A stretch of DNA of 38,715 nt, taken from NCBI RefSeq assembly GCF_016862315.1, contig NZ_BOMS01000121.1:1-38715 (forward strand), given 5' to 3'. This DNA comes from Actinoplanes palleronii. Its GTDB lineage: Bacteria; Actinomycetota; Actinomycetes; Mycobacteriales; Micromonosporaceae. Under the pieces are notes generated by a model. That model ran no database searches, was not told where the DNA came from, and saw nothing but the letters and a program-made list of their open reading frames with translations. Numbering within the stretch: the stretch's first letter is position 1; each line of letters begins with the position of its first letter. A program made the translations under genes and the position numbers. This document shows positions 9,792-18,828 of the stretch, piece after piece.

Positions 9792-11764
9792 GGCTGTCCA
9801 CCGGTGGCCAGCGGGCGGCTCGGATCCGACGACCACGCCGACCACGAGCCGGGGTAGAGGGCGGCGTCGATCCCGGCCACCGCGAGCGCGGCGATCTGGT
9901 GCGCGGCGGTCACGCCCGAGCCGCAGTACACGCCGACCGGCCCGCGCACGCCGGCGAACCGTTCGCGCAGCTCCCCGCTGCTCTTGAAGTACGGCACCCC
10001 GGCCCGCAGGTTCTCGCCGGTCGGCTTGCTGACCGCGCCGGGGATGTGCCCGGCGCGCGGGTCGATCGGCTCGACCTCGCCCCGGTAGCGCTCACCGGCG
10101 CGGGCGTCCAGCAGCGTGCCGGTGGCCGGCAGTGCGGCCGCCTCGTCCGCGGTCAGCGTCGGCAGGTGCCCGCCGTCCAGGGTGATGTCCCCAGCCGGGC
10201 GGGTCCGGGCCTCCCCGGTCGCCTCCGCGAAACCGGCTTGCTTCCAGGCCGCGAGCCCGCCGTCGAGGATCCGTACGTCGGGGACGCCGGCCCAGCGCAG
10301 CAGCCACCAGGCCCGGGCGGCCGCGAGCCCGCCGCTGTTGTCGTAGACCACGACCGTGCTGTCCCGGCTGATGCCCCAGCGGCGGGCGGCCGACTGCAGC
10401 TTCTGCGGGGTGGGCAGCGGGTGCCGCCCGGTGCCCGGCGCGTGCGGTCCGGCCAGCTCGGTGTCCAGGTCGACGTAGACGGCGCCGGGCAGGTGCCCGG
10501 CCCGGTAGTGCTCCGCGCCGTACGGATCACCGAGCGCCCACCGGACGTCGAGCAGGACCGGCGGGGCGGGCTCGGCGGCCCGGCGATAGATCTCCTCGGC
10601 GGTGACCAGCACGGTGTCCCGCGTCGTGTCGTCGGCGGTCGTTCCATAGCGGACCGTGAGCGACTGCAAGCCGGGGGAGAGCGGCGACAGGTCGGCGGCC
10701 TGCTCCGGCTGGACCGGCCGCTTCTTCAGCGCGGGCAGCGTCGCGGCCAGGTCGGTGTCGTCGAGCGAGCCGGCCGGCGTGGTCTCGGTGATCGCCCGGT
10801 GGATGCGCGCCTGCACCGCCGCGGCGGCCGGGGCCGGTACCCCGTGCAGGCGGCCCATCAGCACGATCTCGCCGTCCAGGAAGTCGGTCTCCGGGACGGT
10901 CGAGCGGGTCAGGCTCTGCCGGGTCGAGTTGCCGACCCGTGGGTGGGTGGCGATCTCGGCGACTCCGAAGCCGGTGTGGCCGGGGACGGCCGGGACGATC
11001 CCGGCGGCCGCGTAGACGGCTTTCGCCTCGGCGCGCAGCGCGGCCACCGCGGCGTCGCGCAGCTCGCTCGGCGGGTAGAGCGCGTCCAGGGAGTTGACCA
11101 GGTTGCCGAGCAGCTTGGCGGCCTTGTGTGCGGTCACGTCCGCGACCAGGTGCACGGTGAAGCCACCCTGGCGCAGCCCGCCGGCCACCCGCTCGGCGAC
11201 CGGGTCGGTGCCGGGGGCTGCCGGGTAGCGGCCCAGGAACAGCACGGCCGGGACCGGGTCGGCGTGGTTGACCACCTCACCCGGGACCACGAACGTCGCC
11301 GGGATCCAGACCACCCCGCCGATCACGTGCGCGAACGAGCGCAGCGCGGTCCGCTCGTTGTCCAGGCCGTTCTGCAGGGTGACCAGGGGCAGGTCGGTGG
11401 CCGCCACCCCGGTGCGGCCGTCGGCGCGTTTGACCGGGCGCCACGCCCAGTCGCGGACCGCCGCGGCGGTGTCCGGCGACTTGGTGGCCAGCACGAGCAC
11501 GTCGTTCTCGGCGAGTTCCACCTCGTCGGGCCCGGCCGCCACGGGCAGGCGCAGCTGGTGGGCGCCGTCCGGTCGTACGTAAGTGAGGCCCTTGTCGCGC
11601 AGGGCGGTGAGCTGGGCACCTCGCGCGACCAGGAGGGTGTCGACTCCGGCGCGGTGCAGCTCGGCGGCGATCGACGCGCCCACCGCGCCCGCGCCGATGA
11701 CCACATAGCGAGAGGAGTGGCCGATTTCACCGATAGGTTCAGTAGGAATTGGAGCCGAAGTCAT
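9788..11764 (-). CDS. Ketopantoate reductase-like / rhodanese sulfurtransferase fusion
   Basis: A 658-aa protein made of two normally separate enzymes. Residues 20-350 are PanE/ApbA-like. They show the Rossmann loop GAGAVG (24-29), ATKSPDT, LQNGLDNE, the conserved Lys/Asn helix HKAAKLLGNLVNSL (K217, N221, N224) and ETDFLDGEIV. Residues 382-658 are a two-domain sulfurtransferase: VLLDVRW, HYRAGHLPGAVYVDLD and VVVYDNSGG, then AGHIPGAVS and the active loop CGSGVTAAH with C614. A linker of about 30 residues joins them without a stop or frame shift. The ATG at 11764 is chosen; another in-frame ATG lies at 11776. First gene of a four-gene operon divergent from lysR. Confidence 0.88.
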
Positions 11765-11809
11765 GCAGGTCAGCATGGCTGTCGTGAGTGGCAGCTGTCC
11801 AACACTGAT

Positions 11810-11821
11810 TTCCGATCGGAA
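11810..11821. promoter_or_regulatory. Palindrome in the lysR/fusion-gene divergent promoter
   Basis: TTCCGATCGGAA is a perfect 12-bp palindrome in the 99-bp divergent gap. Read from 11809 to 11821 it satisfies the T-N11-A pattern of LysR-type regulators, so it is the best operator candidate for the adjacent LysR protein. Confidence 0.5.
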
Positions 11822-11863
11822 TCAAACGCGGTTGCTTATCGATCCGCTGCTAGCGTCCGCGGC

Positions 11864-12700
11864 ATGGCTCAGATCCTGGATATCGTCGCGCTGCGCAGCC
11901 TGGTCGCGGTGGCCGACTGCGGCGGTTTTCACCGCGCCGCGGCGACCCTGCGGATCAGTCAGTCCGCGGTGAGTCAGCACGTGCGGCGGCTGGAGAAGGT
12001 GCTCGGCCGGGCCGCGGTCGAGCGGCAGGGCCGGGCCGCGGTCTTCACCACCGAGGGGCAGGCGCTGCTGGGTGAGGCCCGGCGGATCCTCACCGCGCAC
12101 GACGAGGCGCTGCGCCGGCTGATCGGGCCGGGCCGGCCCAGCATCACGGTCGGCGCCACCGAGCACGCCGCCGACCTGATCCTGCCCGCCGTCACCGCGG
12201 CGCTGCCCGGCCACCAGGTGCGGTTCCGGATCGACCGGACCCGGCGCCTGGACGCGGCCGTCGACCGCGGCACCCTGGACCTGGCCGTGCACCTGGCCGA
12301 GGCGTCCTCGGTGGACGGCATCCCGGTCGGCGCGCTGTCGCTGACCTGGTACGCGGCCGCCGGCTGGCAGGCACCGCCCGGCCCGGCGGTCCCGCTGGTC
12401 GCCATCGAGGAACCGTGCGTCCTGCGCCGCCGCGCGGTGGCGGCCCTGTCCGCGAACGGCCGCGACCCGTATGTGGTGTGCGACAGCGGTTATGTCGCCG
12501 GCGTCTTCGACGCGGTCCGCGCAGGCCTCGGCGTGGCCCTGATGGCGACCGCGGCCTCGACGCCCGACGGCCTGATCGAACGCCCCGAACTGCCCGCCGT
12601 GGCCCCCGCCGCGGTCAGCCTCCGCATCCGCGCCGGCGCCGATCCGCAGCTCGCCGAGGCCGTCCAGCAAGGACTGCGCGCGGTCCTGAGCCCCGCCTGA
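11864..12700 (+). CDS. LysR-family transcriptional regulator
   Basis: A 278-aa regulator. The winged helix-turn-helix occupies residues 1-60 (LRSLVAVADCGGFHRAAATLRISQSAVSQHVRRLE), a textbook LysR DNA-binding domain. A periplasmic-binding-like effector domain runs from about 85 to the end and is slightly shorter than usual (about 300 aa is typical). The gene is divergent from the reductase-rhodanese / dehydrogenase operon with only 99 bases between the starts, the usual arrangement for a LysR protein and its target. The effector is unknown; a 2-hydroxyacid or keto acid would suit the neighbours. Confidence 0.93.
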   Translation: MAQILDIVALRSLVAVADCGGFHRAAATLRISQSAVSQHVRRLEKVLGRAAVERQGRAAVFTTEGQALLGEARRILTAHDEALRRLIGPGRPSITVGATEHAADLILPAVTAALPGHQVRFRIDRTRRLDAAVDRGTLDLAVHLAEASSVDGIPVGALSLTWYAAAGWQAPPGPAVPLVAIEEPCVLRRRAVAALSANGRDPYVVCDSGYVAGVFDAVRAGLGVALMATAASTPDGLIERPELPAVAPAAVSLRIRAGADPQLAEAVQQGLRAVLSPA

Positions 12701-12809
12701 GGCCGGTTCCCGTTCCGCGCGGGCGGTCCGGTGCTGTCCAACCGTGTCCAGGAACGGGGCCCTGTGCGTCCCCGGCCGACCAGGATTCGTCCTCTGGCAT
12801 CGACTTCCC

Positions 12810-12814
12810 GGAGG
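12810..12814 (+). promoter_or_regulatory. Ribosome binding site fixing the next start
   Basis: GGAGG lies five bases before the GTG at 12820 and selects this start over the long upstream open frame, which is only a shadow of lysR. Confidence 0.75.
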
Positions 12815-12819
12815 ACATC

Positions 12820-13263
12820 GTGACGACACCCCGACCGGCGCCGGCGGTACATCTGTGCGGGATCTGTGGCGGTGGCCCCACGGCGTACGGGACCTTCAAA
12901 TCGGTGCTGGTGATCGTGATCGTCTTCATCACGGAGACCCGGTCCGGTTGGTACTGCCGCGACTGTGGGCTGGCCGTGTACCGCAAGCAGCAGAAGTTCT
13001 CCCTGATCGCGGGGTGGTGGGGGCTTCCCGCACTGGTCACGCTGATCGCCCTGATGCAGAACTCGGGCCAGATCGCCCCGTTCGCAGCACTGCCGGCGCC
13101 GAGTCATGACACGGAGCTGCCACCCCGGGCCGTCGCCCGCTTCGGCCGGCCGCTGTCACCCGGCCGTCCGGTGTCGCGGAGCCTGGCGCTCATCCCCCCG
13201 ATCCTCCTGGCGGCGCTGTTCCTGATCGTCTGCTGCGGCGGCCGGTCGTTCCTTCAGGACTGA
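12820..13263 (+). CDS. Small zinc-ribbon membrane protein
   Basis: A 147-aa protein with two CxxC pairs, CGIC (C13, C16) and CRDC (C46, C49), separated by a hydrophobic stretch. They can form a zinc ribbon. Hydrophobic segments at about 57-72 and 123-140 suggest membrane helices, the last followed by a CC-containing tail. Such ribbon-plus-helix proteins are common in actinomycetes and lack an assigned role. The stop overlaps the stop of the convergent STAND gene by 10 bases. Confidence 0.75.
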   Translation: MTTPRPAPAVHLCGICGGGPTAYGTFKSVLVIVIVFITETRSGWYCRDCGLAVYRKQQKFSLIAGWWGLPALVTLIALMQNSGQIAPFAALPAPSHDTELPPRAVARFGRPLSPGRPVSRSLALIPPILLAALFLIVCCGGRSFLQD

Positions 13264-15515
13264 CGGTCCAGCGCGGTCAGCCTGGCCCGGGCGGCGTCGA
13301 CGCCCGGATGGCCGATGTCCTCGAGCAGGGCGAGCGACTGCTGCCAGGCCTCCCGTGCCGCTGCGACGTCGCCGGCCGCGAGGTGGGTCTCACCCAACCG
13401 GCCCTGGGTGTCGGCCTGACCGATCCGGTCACCCTGCTGGGCGAAGAGGGCCAGCGACTCCCGGAAGTGGGCGATGGCCGCCACGGTGTCGCCGAGCCGG
13501 TGCCGGATCGTGCCCAGGCTGTCCAGCGTCGCCGCGGCCCCGGCCAGATCGCCGAGCCCGAGTTGCAACGTCAGCGCCTGCCCGCAGCTGTCCAACGCGG
13601 CGTCGTGGTCGCCCAGCTCGGCCCGGTAGAGCCCGGCCGAGTTCAGCGCCCGGGCCTGCCCGACCGGGTCGTGTGCCTGCCGGAACAGGGCGAGGGCCCG
13701 CTGCGCGTGCGCGAGCGCCTGCGTCCATTGCCCGTCGTGCTCCCGGGTGAAGGCCATCACGTGCTGGCAGACCGCGGCGCCGGCCGGGTCGTTCGCCTGC
13801 CGGAAGAGTTCGTATCCGGTCTGCGCGTGTGCCCGGGCCGCGGTGGTTTGCCCGAGTCGCACGTGACCCACCGACAGCGATCGGTGCGAGAACGCCCGGG
13901 CGCCCGGGTCGGCCAGCCGCTCGGCCGCCCGCAGGCCGATGGTCTGTGCCGTGATCCAGTCCTGCCACCTGCCGTCGCGTTCGAGGGCGACCACGATGCC
14001 CCAGGCCAGCTGCCACGCCAGCCGGTCCAGGCCGGTGCGGACGGCGAGGTCCAGCGCGGCCAGCAGGGCCCCGTGCTCGGCGCGGAACCAGGCCATCGCG
14101 GTGGCCTCGTCGGCCGGCCGGGTCACGGTCGGGGGCGGCTGACCCGCCGGGATCCCGATCGGTTTGCGCAACGGATCGAGGACGAGCGTGCTGGCTCCCG
14201 CCGCGTGTGCCAGATGGACCAGCAGCCGCTCGGCAGCGGCCCGGCGGTCCGCTGCCGGATCGGCACCCTCCGACAGGTCGGCCGCGTACGCCCGGAGCAG
14301 GTCATGGCAGGTGAAGCGGCCCGGGCGATGCTCGTGGGTCAGCCGGGCCCGGCTCAGCTCGGCCATGATCGCGCCGGCCCGGACGACGTCGAGTCCGCCG
14401 AGCGCCGCCGCGGCCGGTGCCGTGAGGTCGGGTCCCGGGTGCAGCCCGATCAGCCGGAAGAGCCGCTGTCCATCCGCCGGTAGCAGCCGGTAGGACCAGG
14501 AGAACGCGGTCCGGACGGCACCGAGTGTCACGGTCGGGGTAGCCGCGGATCCGTCCAGTTCGTCGGCGATGTCACCGAGGCGGAACGCCGGATTGAGTGC
14601 ACCGCGCGCCGCGACCACCGCCAGCGCCAACGGCAGTCGCCCGCACGCCACGACGATCCGTTCGACCGCGGCCGCCTCCCGTTCGACCCGTTCGGCGCCG
14701 AGTCGCTCCGCGAGCAGCCGCCGCGCGTCGTGCGGGCTGAGCAGGTCCACGTTCAGCGGCCGGGCGCCCTCGCTGACCACCAGCCCGGTGAGTTGCCCGC
14801 GGCTGGTCACGACGGCCAGGCATCCGGGCGGCGGGAGCAGTGGACGGACCTGGTCGGCGCCGGCCGCGTTGTCGAGGAGCACCAGCACCCGCCGGTCCCG
14901 CAGCACGGTCCGGAGGAGCCCGGCCCGGGCCTCGGGATCGGCCGGGATCCGGGGCGCGGCGATCCCCAGCGAGGAGAGCAGCGTGATCAGTGCCTGACCC
15001 GTGGTCATGGCGCCTTCGGGGTGGAAGCCGCGCAGGTTCAGGTGCAGCTGGCCATCCGGGAAGCGCGCCGCGATCCGGTGTGCCCAGTGCAGGGCCAGGG
15101 TGGTCTTGCCGACTCCGGCCATCCCGCTGATCACGATCGGGGCACCGTCGGTGGCCATGGCGTCCAGCTCGGACAGTTCGGTGTCCCGGCCGATCATCCG
15201 GTATCCGGTCGTGGGCAACTGGCGCGGCGGCGGGTCACCCCGCCGGCGCCGCTCCTCGATCTGGTCGCGCAGGGTGGCCAGGGTGCCCTGCTCGGTCGGG
15301 GTCGCGCCGAGCAGTCGCACCAGCAGGTCGAAGCGATCGGTCGGTGGCAGGACCCGGCCGGCGAAGTACTCGCCGAGGATGCCGTGCGACCAGCCGGTTC
15401 GTACCGCGAGCTCACGGTAGGTCAGCTGCCGCTCACCGGTCCGGCGGGCCTGTCGGCGGCGCAGGTCGCGCAGCACCTCGCCGAGCTCGGGCAGGCCGGC
15501 CTGCTCTGTCGGCAA
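13254..15515 (-). CDS. STAND regulator with HTH, NB-ARC and TPR domains (AfsR-like)
   Basis: A 753-aa protein. Residues 1-80 look like a degenerate Xre-type HTH (LTYRELAVRTGWSHGILGEYFAGRVLPPTDRF). An NB-ARC NTPase follows with Walker A GMAGVGKTT (131-139, K137), RRVLVLLDN as Walker B, and GRLPLALAVVAAR. A TPR array fills about 480-753, with repeats such as ALAHAQRALALFRQA and ALDSCGQALTLQLGLGDLAGAAATLDSLG. Such proteins are ligand-gated oligomeric switches, often regulating secondary metabolism. Unlike AfsR there is no BTAD/SARP activation domain. The TTG start is supported by GGAGGA eight bases upstream and by the HTH beginning at once. It is divergent from the 15.7-24 kb operon. Confidence 0.88.
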   Translation of the reverse strand: MPTEQAGLPELGEVLRDLRRRQARRTGERQLTYRELAVRTGWSHGILGEYFAGRVLPPTDRFDLLVRLLGATPTEQGTLATLRDQIEERRRRGDPPPRQLPTTGYRMIGRDTELSELDAMATDGAPIVISGMAGVGKTTLALHWAHRIAARFPDGQLHLNLRGFHPEGAMTTGQALITLLSSLGIAAPRIPADPEARAGLLRTVLRDRRVLVLLDNAAGADQVRPLLPPPGCLAVVTSRGQLTGLVVSEGARPLNVDLLSPHDARRLLAERLGAERVEREAAAVERIVVACGRLPLALAVVAARGALNPAFRLGDIADELDGSAATPTVTLGAVRTAFSWSYRLLPADGQRLFRLIGLHPGPDLTAPAAAALGGLDVVRAGAIMAELSRARLTHEHRPGRFTCHDLLRAYAADLSEGADPAADRRAAAERLLVHLAHAAGASTLVLDPLRKPIGIPAGQPPPTVTRPADEATAMAWFRAEHGALLAALDLAVRTGLDRLAWQLAWGIVVALERDGRWQDWITAQTIGLRAAERLADPGARAFSHRSLSVGHVRLGQTTAARAHAQTGYELFRQANDPAGAAVCQHVMAFTREHDGQWTQALAHAQRALALFRQAHDPVGQARALNSAGLYRAELGDHDAALDSCGQALTLQLGLGDLAGAAATLDSLGTIRHRLGDTVAAIAHFRESLALFAQQGDRIGQADTQGRLGETHLAAGDVAAAREAWQQSLALLEDIGHPGVDAARARLTALDRQS

Positions 15516-15523
15516 CGGGGGGC

Positions 15524-15529
15524 TCCTCC
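15524..15529 (-). promoter_or_regulatory. Ribosome binding site for the TTG start
   Basis: On the minus strand GGAGGA precedes the TTG (15515-15513) by eight bases. No ATG or GTG at a better position matches it. Confidence 0.7.
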
Positions 15530-15544
15530 GGCGGGTCGGCGATG

Positions 15545-15565
15545 CGTTACCGGGGCACAGTAACG
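15545..15565. promoter_or_regulatory. Inverted repeat upstream of the STAND gene
   Basis: CGTTAC (15545-15550) and GTAACG (15560-15565) are perfect 6-bp arms nine bases apart, about 30-50 bases upstream of the TTG start. Possible operator. Confidence 0.35.
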
Positions 15566-15655
15566 AAACGCCGCGACCGGCCGTCCGGGTGAGGCAGTGG
15601 AGCGCCGCCGGACGGATCGATAAGCCGGGGTGATCGGAGCGATCGCGGATCGTCG

Positions 15656-15683
15656 TTGGACAGCGGAAACAAAAGCCTACTAG
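15656..15683 (+). promoter_or_regulatory. Candidate promoter of the scavenging operon
   Basis: TTGGAC (15656-15661) and TACTAG (15678-15683) are separated by 16 bases, a fair fit to the vegetative sigma consensus. They lie about 50 bases before the hydrolase ATG, in a stretch much more A/T-rich than the window average. An imperfect inverted repeat GCCTAC-N7-GTGGGC (15675-15693) covers the -10 region and could be an operator. Confidence 0.5.
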
Positions 15684-15734
15684 ATTGGTGGGCGTTATAG
15701 AGTTTGACTGACGAAGACACAGAAGGTCGCGCCG

Positions 15735-16472
15735 ATGACTCTCGCCTCCGAGGACACCGTTCTCACCTGGACCGAGCCCGACCCGATCCCGCTGCGCGGG
15801 ACCCTGATCCTGCTGCCCGGACGCGGCGAGTCCGCCCAGGTCTACGAGCGTTTCGGCCGCCGGCTCGCCGCCGACGCCTACCGGGTCCACGCGATCACGG
15901 CGCCGACCGACGACGAGGCCCGCAGCCGCGAGCAGCTCGAGGCGCTGCTCACCGGCGCCGACCCGGAGAAGCCGCGGATCGTGGCCGGATCCGACGCCGG
16001 CGCCGCGTACGCCGCAAGTCTTGCCGCCACCGGCCGCCTGCCTCGCGCCTCCGCGCTGATCCTGGCCGGTCTGCCGGCCTCCCCGCAGGCCGCGGCGCAC
16101 CGTGACTGGGCCGGCGAGCTGGACGCCCGCTCCTCCTGTCCCACCCACCGTGGCCGGATCACCGAGGCCGGGGTCCGGGCCGGCGAGCTCTTCACCGACC
16201 TGCCCGCCGCGTGGTTCGCCCCGGAGCTGCCCGGCGAGATCACCGTCCCGGTCCTGGGACTGCACGGCCAGGCCGACCCGATCAGCCCTCTCGACAGCGT
16301 GCGCGGCTGGTACGCCGCCGTTCCCCGCGCCGACCTGGTGAGCATCGCCGGCGCACCGCACGACGTGCTCAACGACCAGACCCACCGCACCGCCGCCGCC
16401 GCGATCGTCCTGTTCCTGGAACGTCTGCGCGCCGGCGCGCCGCTCGCCCGCACCGAGAGGACCTACTCATGA
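15735..16472 (+). CDS. Alpha/beta hydrolase with Asp at the nucleophile position
   Basis: A 245-aa hydrolase and first gene of the operon. The oxyanion segment is LLPGRGES. The nucleophile elbow reads G85-S-D87-A-G89, so Asp replaces the usual Ser. The acid is D181 (HGQADPISP) and the base H209 (GAPHD). An Asp nucleophile is established for haloalkane and haloacetate dehalogenases and epoxide hydrolases. In esterases the position is Ser, so simple ester hydrolysis is less likely; a degenerate protein is also possible. GAAGG lies eight bases before the ATG. The stop overlaps the next start as ATGA. Confidence 0.82.
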   Translation: MTLASEDTVLTWTEPDPIPLRGTLILLPGRGESAQVYERFGRRLAADAYRVHAITAPTDDEARSREQLEALLTGADPEKPRIVAGSDAGAAYAASLAATGRLPRASALILAGLPASPQAAAHRDWAGELDARSSCPTHRGRITEAGVRAGELFTDLPAAWFAPELPGEITVPVLGLHGQADPISPLDSVRGWYAAVPRADLVSIAGAPHDVLNDQTHRTAAAAIVLFLERLRAGAPLARTERTYS

Positions 16473-17680
16473 GCACCCCTTCCTTCGACGACAACAGCGC
16501 TCTGCCGGAGACCGCGGTTCCCGAGGCCGAGTTCATCAGCCTCACCCACCTGAGCCCGTCGACCGAACTGAACCCGGTGCCGTCGCGCGGCATCGACCTG
16601 GGTTTCTTCCGCACGTACGTGGAGACGCTGGAGACCGCGGGCTACGACTACACGCTGCTGCCCTACGGCTCGAGCAGCGCCGACTCGTTCGTCACGGCCG
16701 CCGCGGTCGGCACGCTCACCGAGCGGATCAAGCCGATCGTCGCGCTGCGGCCGAACACCACCCCGCCCACGATCGGCGCGCAGAAGCTGGCCACCCTGGA
16801 CCAGCTCACCCAGGGCCGCGCCGTGGTCCACCTGATCTCCGGCGGCAACGACGCCGAGCAGGCCCGCCAGGGCGACTACCTGCCCAAGTCGCAGCGCTAC
16901 GCCCGCACCTCGGAGTACGTCGACGTGCTGCGCCGCTCGTGGACCGAACCGGCCGCGTTCAGCCACGAGGGCGAGTTCTACAAGTTCGACGAGTTCGGGC
17001 CGGGCTTCGCGCCGTACGCCGGCTCGATCCCGATCTCGATCGGTGGTCAGTCGGACGAGGCGTTCGCGGTCGGCGGGGCGAAAGCGGACATCTTCAGCTT
17101 CTGGGGTGAGCCGCTCGACGACCTGCGCGCCGAGATCGACCGGGTGCACGGCATCGCCCGGGACGCCGGCCGGACCACACTGCCCCGGATCTGGGTGACG
17201 TTCCGCCCGATCACCGCGAAGACCGACGAGCTGGCCTGGGCCAAGGCCCACGAGTACGTCGACAAGATCGCCGCGAACGTCAGCAAGGTACGTCCACTGC
17301 TCGGCAAGGGATCCCCGCAGAACGTCGGCTCCCAGCGCGCCCTGAACTTCGCCGACAAGTCCGAGCTGTACGACCGCGCCCTGTGGACCCGCACCGCCGC
17401 GGTCACCAACGCGGCCGGCGCCTCGACCGCCCTGGTCGGCTCGCCGGAGACGGTCGCCGCCGCGATCCTCGACTACATCGACCGCGGCGCCTCACTGGTC
17501 TCCATCCGGGGCTACGACACCCTGGCCGACGCCGCCGACTACGGGCGGCACGTCCTCCCGCTGGTCCGCCAGGAGCTCGCGCACCGCAAGGCGACCGGCC
17601 GCCGCGGCCCGCTGCAGTCGCAGCACCTGGGCAACTACGGCGCCGAGTACGGCACGTACGCCACGGCCGGCCGGCCATGA
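16469..17680 (+). CDS. LLM-class monooxygenase related to alkanesulfonate monooxygenase SsuD
   Basis: A 403-aa luciferase-like protein. Recognisable segments are TYVETLETAGYDYTLLPYG, IKPIVALRPNTTPPTIGAQKLATLDQLTQGR, then VHLISGGNDAEQARQGDYLPKSQRYARTSEY and the phosphate-binding stretch ISIGGQSDEAFAVGGAKADIFSFWGE. The middle block is the SsuD/DszA-like pattern of FMNH2-dependent enzymes that open C-S or C-N bonds. A flavin reductase would be needed and none is in the window. The ATG (16469) overlaps the hydrolase stop and has GAGAGG eight bases upstream. An earlier frame start at 16211 is hydrolase shadow. Confidence 0.9.
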   Translation: MSTPSFDDNSALPETAVPEAEFISLTHLSPSTELNPVPSRGIDLGFFRTYVETLETAGYDYTLLPYGSSSADSFVTAAAVGTLTERIKPIVALRPNTTPPTIGAQKLATLDQLTQGRAVVHLISGGNDAEQARQGDYLPKSQRYARTSEYVDVLRRSWTEPAAFSHEGEFYKFDEFGPGFAPYAGSIPISIGGQSDEAFAVGGAKADIFSFWGEPLDDLRAEIDRVHGIARDAGRTTLPRIWVTFRPITAKTDELAWAKAHEYVDKIAANVSKVRPLLGKGSPQNVGSQRALNFADKSELYDRALWTRTAAVTNAAGASTALVGSPETVAAAILDYIDRGASLVSIRGYDTLADAADYGRHVLPLVRQELAHRKATGRRGPLQSQHLGNYGAEYGTYATAGRP

Positions 17681-18828
17681 CGTTCGCCGCGCCGAAGCTC
17701 GACGAGCTGCCGGAGGTCACCGCCGAGATCGCCGCGCACGCCGCCGAACACGACCGCACCGGCGACCTGCCCTGGCCGGGCCTGGAAATCGCGCACCGGG
17801 CCGGCCTGCTCACCGCCACCGTCGGGACCCGCTTCGGCGGGCCCGGCCTCGGCCACCGGGACACCGCCCGGATCCTCACCGCGCTCGGCGAGGGCGACGC
17901 CTCGGTCGCCCTGCTCGCCGCGAACAACCTGGGCACCCACGCGGCGCAGGCCGTGCACCCGAGCTGGCCGGCCGCCGCCTACGACGACCTGCTGCGCCGC
18001 TCGGAGAAAGGCCCGGCGCTGGCCAACGCGGTCCGCGCCGAACCCGAACTGGGCGCACCGGCCCGCGGTGGCCTGCCGAAGACCGCGCTCACCCGCGACG
18101 GCGACGGCTGGCTGCTCAACGGCCGCAAGGCGTACGCCACCGGCGGCACCGGCCTGGCCTACCACGTGGTCTGGGCGGTCACCGACGACGACCGGGTCGG
18201 ACACGCGATCGTGGCCGGCGACAACGACGGGATCACCTGGGTCGACACCTGGGACCACATCGGGCTGCGCGCCTCGAACACCCACGACGTGATCTACGAG
18301 AACGTCCGGTTGCCCCTCGACGCGTTCGTCGAGATCCCGCGCGGCGCGGACGGCGTCTACCGCGACCCGGCCGCCGCCACCGGCCCGGGCAGTTTCGGTC
18401 ACCCGGCCCTCTACATCGGTGTGGCCCGGGCCGCCCGCAGCGCGTTCGCCGAGTACGCCCGCCACCGGGTGCCGGCCGCGCTGGGCCGCCCGATCGCCGA
18501 GACCGAGCGGATCCAATCCGTCGCCGGCGAGATCGACCTGCAGATCGTGCAGGCCGAGACGCTGCTGCACGGCGCGCTGCTGCGCCTGGAGGCCGGCGAC
18601 CCCGGCCTCCTCCCGGAACTGTCCGCGATCAAGGTGGCCATCGCCCGCTCGGTGATCGCCGCGACCCAGACCGCGGTGGCCGCGCTCGGCAACCCCGGTC
18701 TCTCCCGCCATAACCCCCTGGAACGCCACCTGCGCGACGCCCTCTGCATCCGGGTCCACCCTCCCCAGGAGGACGCCGTGCTGCTCGCGAGCGGTCGTCG
18801 CGTACTGAAAAAGGAATCTGAAAAATGA
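17677..18828 (+). CDS. Acyl-CoA-dehydrogenase-fold flavin monooxygenase (SfnB/DszC-like)
   Basis: A 383-aa protein with the acyl-CoA dehydrogenase architecture: an N-terminal helical domain (ILTALGEGDASVALLAANN), a middle beta domain (DGWLLNGRKAYATGGTGLAYHVVWA, WDHIGLRASNTHDVIYENV) and a C-terminal four-helix bundle (RIQSVAGEIDLQIVQAETLLHGALLRLEAG). The branch with this spacing, usually found beside LLM monooxygenases, holds SfnB and DszC. Those use reduced FMN to oxygenate sulfur or nitrogen rather than dehydrogenating CoA esters. No acyl-CoA context is present, so the monooxygenase reading is preferred. ATGA overlap on both sides places it firmly in the operon. Confidence 0.85.
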   Translation: MTFAAPKLDELPEVTAEIAAHAAEHDRTGDLPWPGLEIAHRAGLLTATVGTRFGGPGLGHRDTARILTALGEGDASVALLAANNLGTHAAQAVHPSWPAAAYDDLLRRSEKGPALANAVRAEPELGAPARGGLPKTALTRDGDGWLLNGRKAYATGGTGLAYHVVWAVTDDDRVGHAIVAGDNDGITWVDTWDHIGLRASNTHDVIYENVRLPLDAFVEIPRGADGVYRDPAAATGPGSFGHPALYIGVARAARSAFAEYARHRVPAALGRPIAETERIQSVAGEIDLQIVQAETLLHGALLRLEAGDPGLLPELSAIKVAIARSVIAATQTAVAALGNPGLSRHNPLERHLRDALCIRVHPPQEDAVLLASGRRVLKKESEK

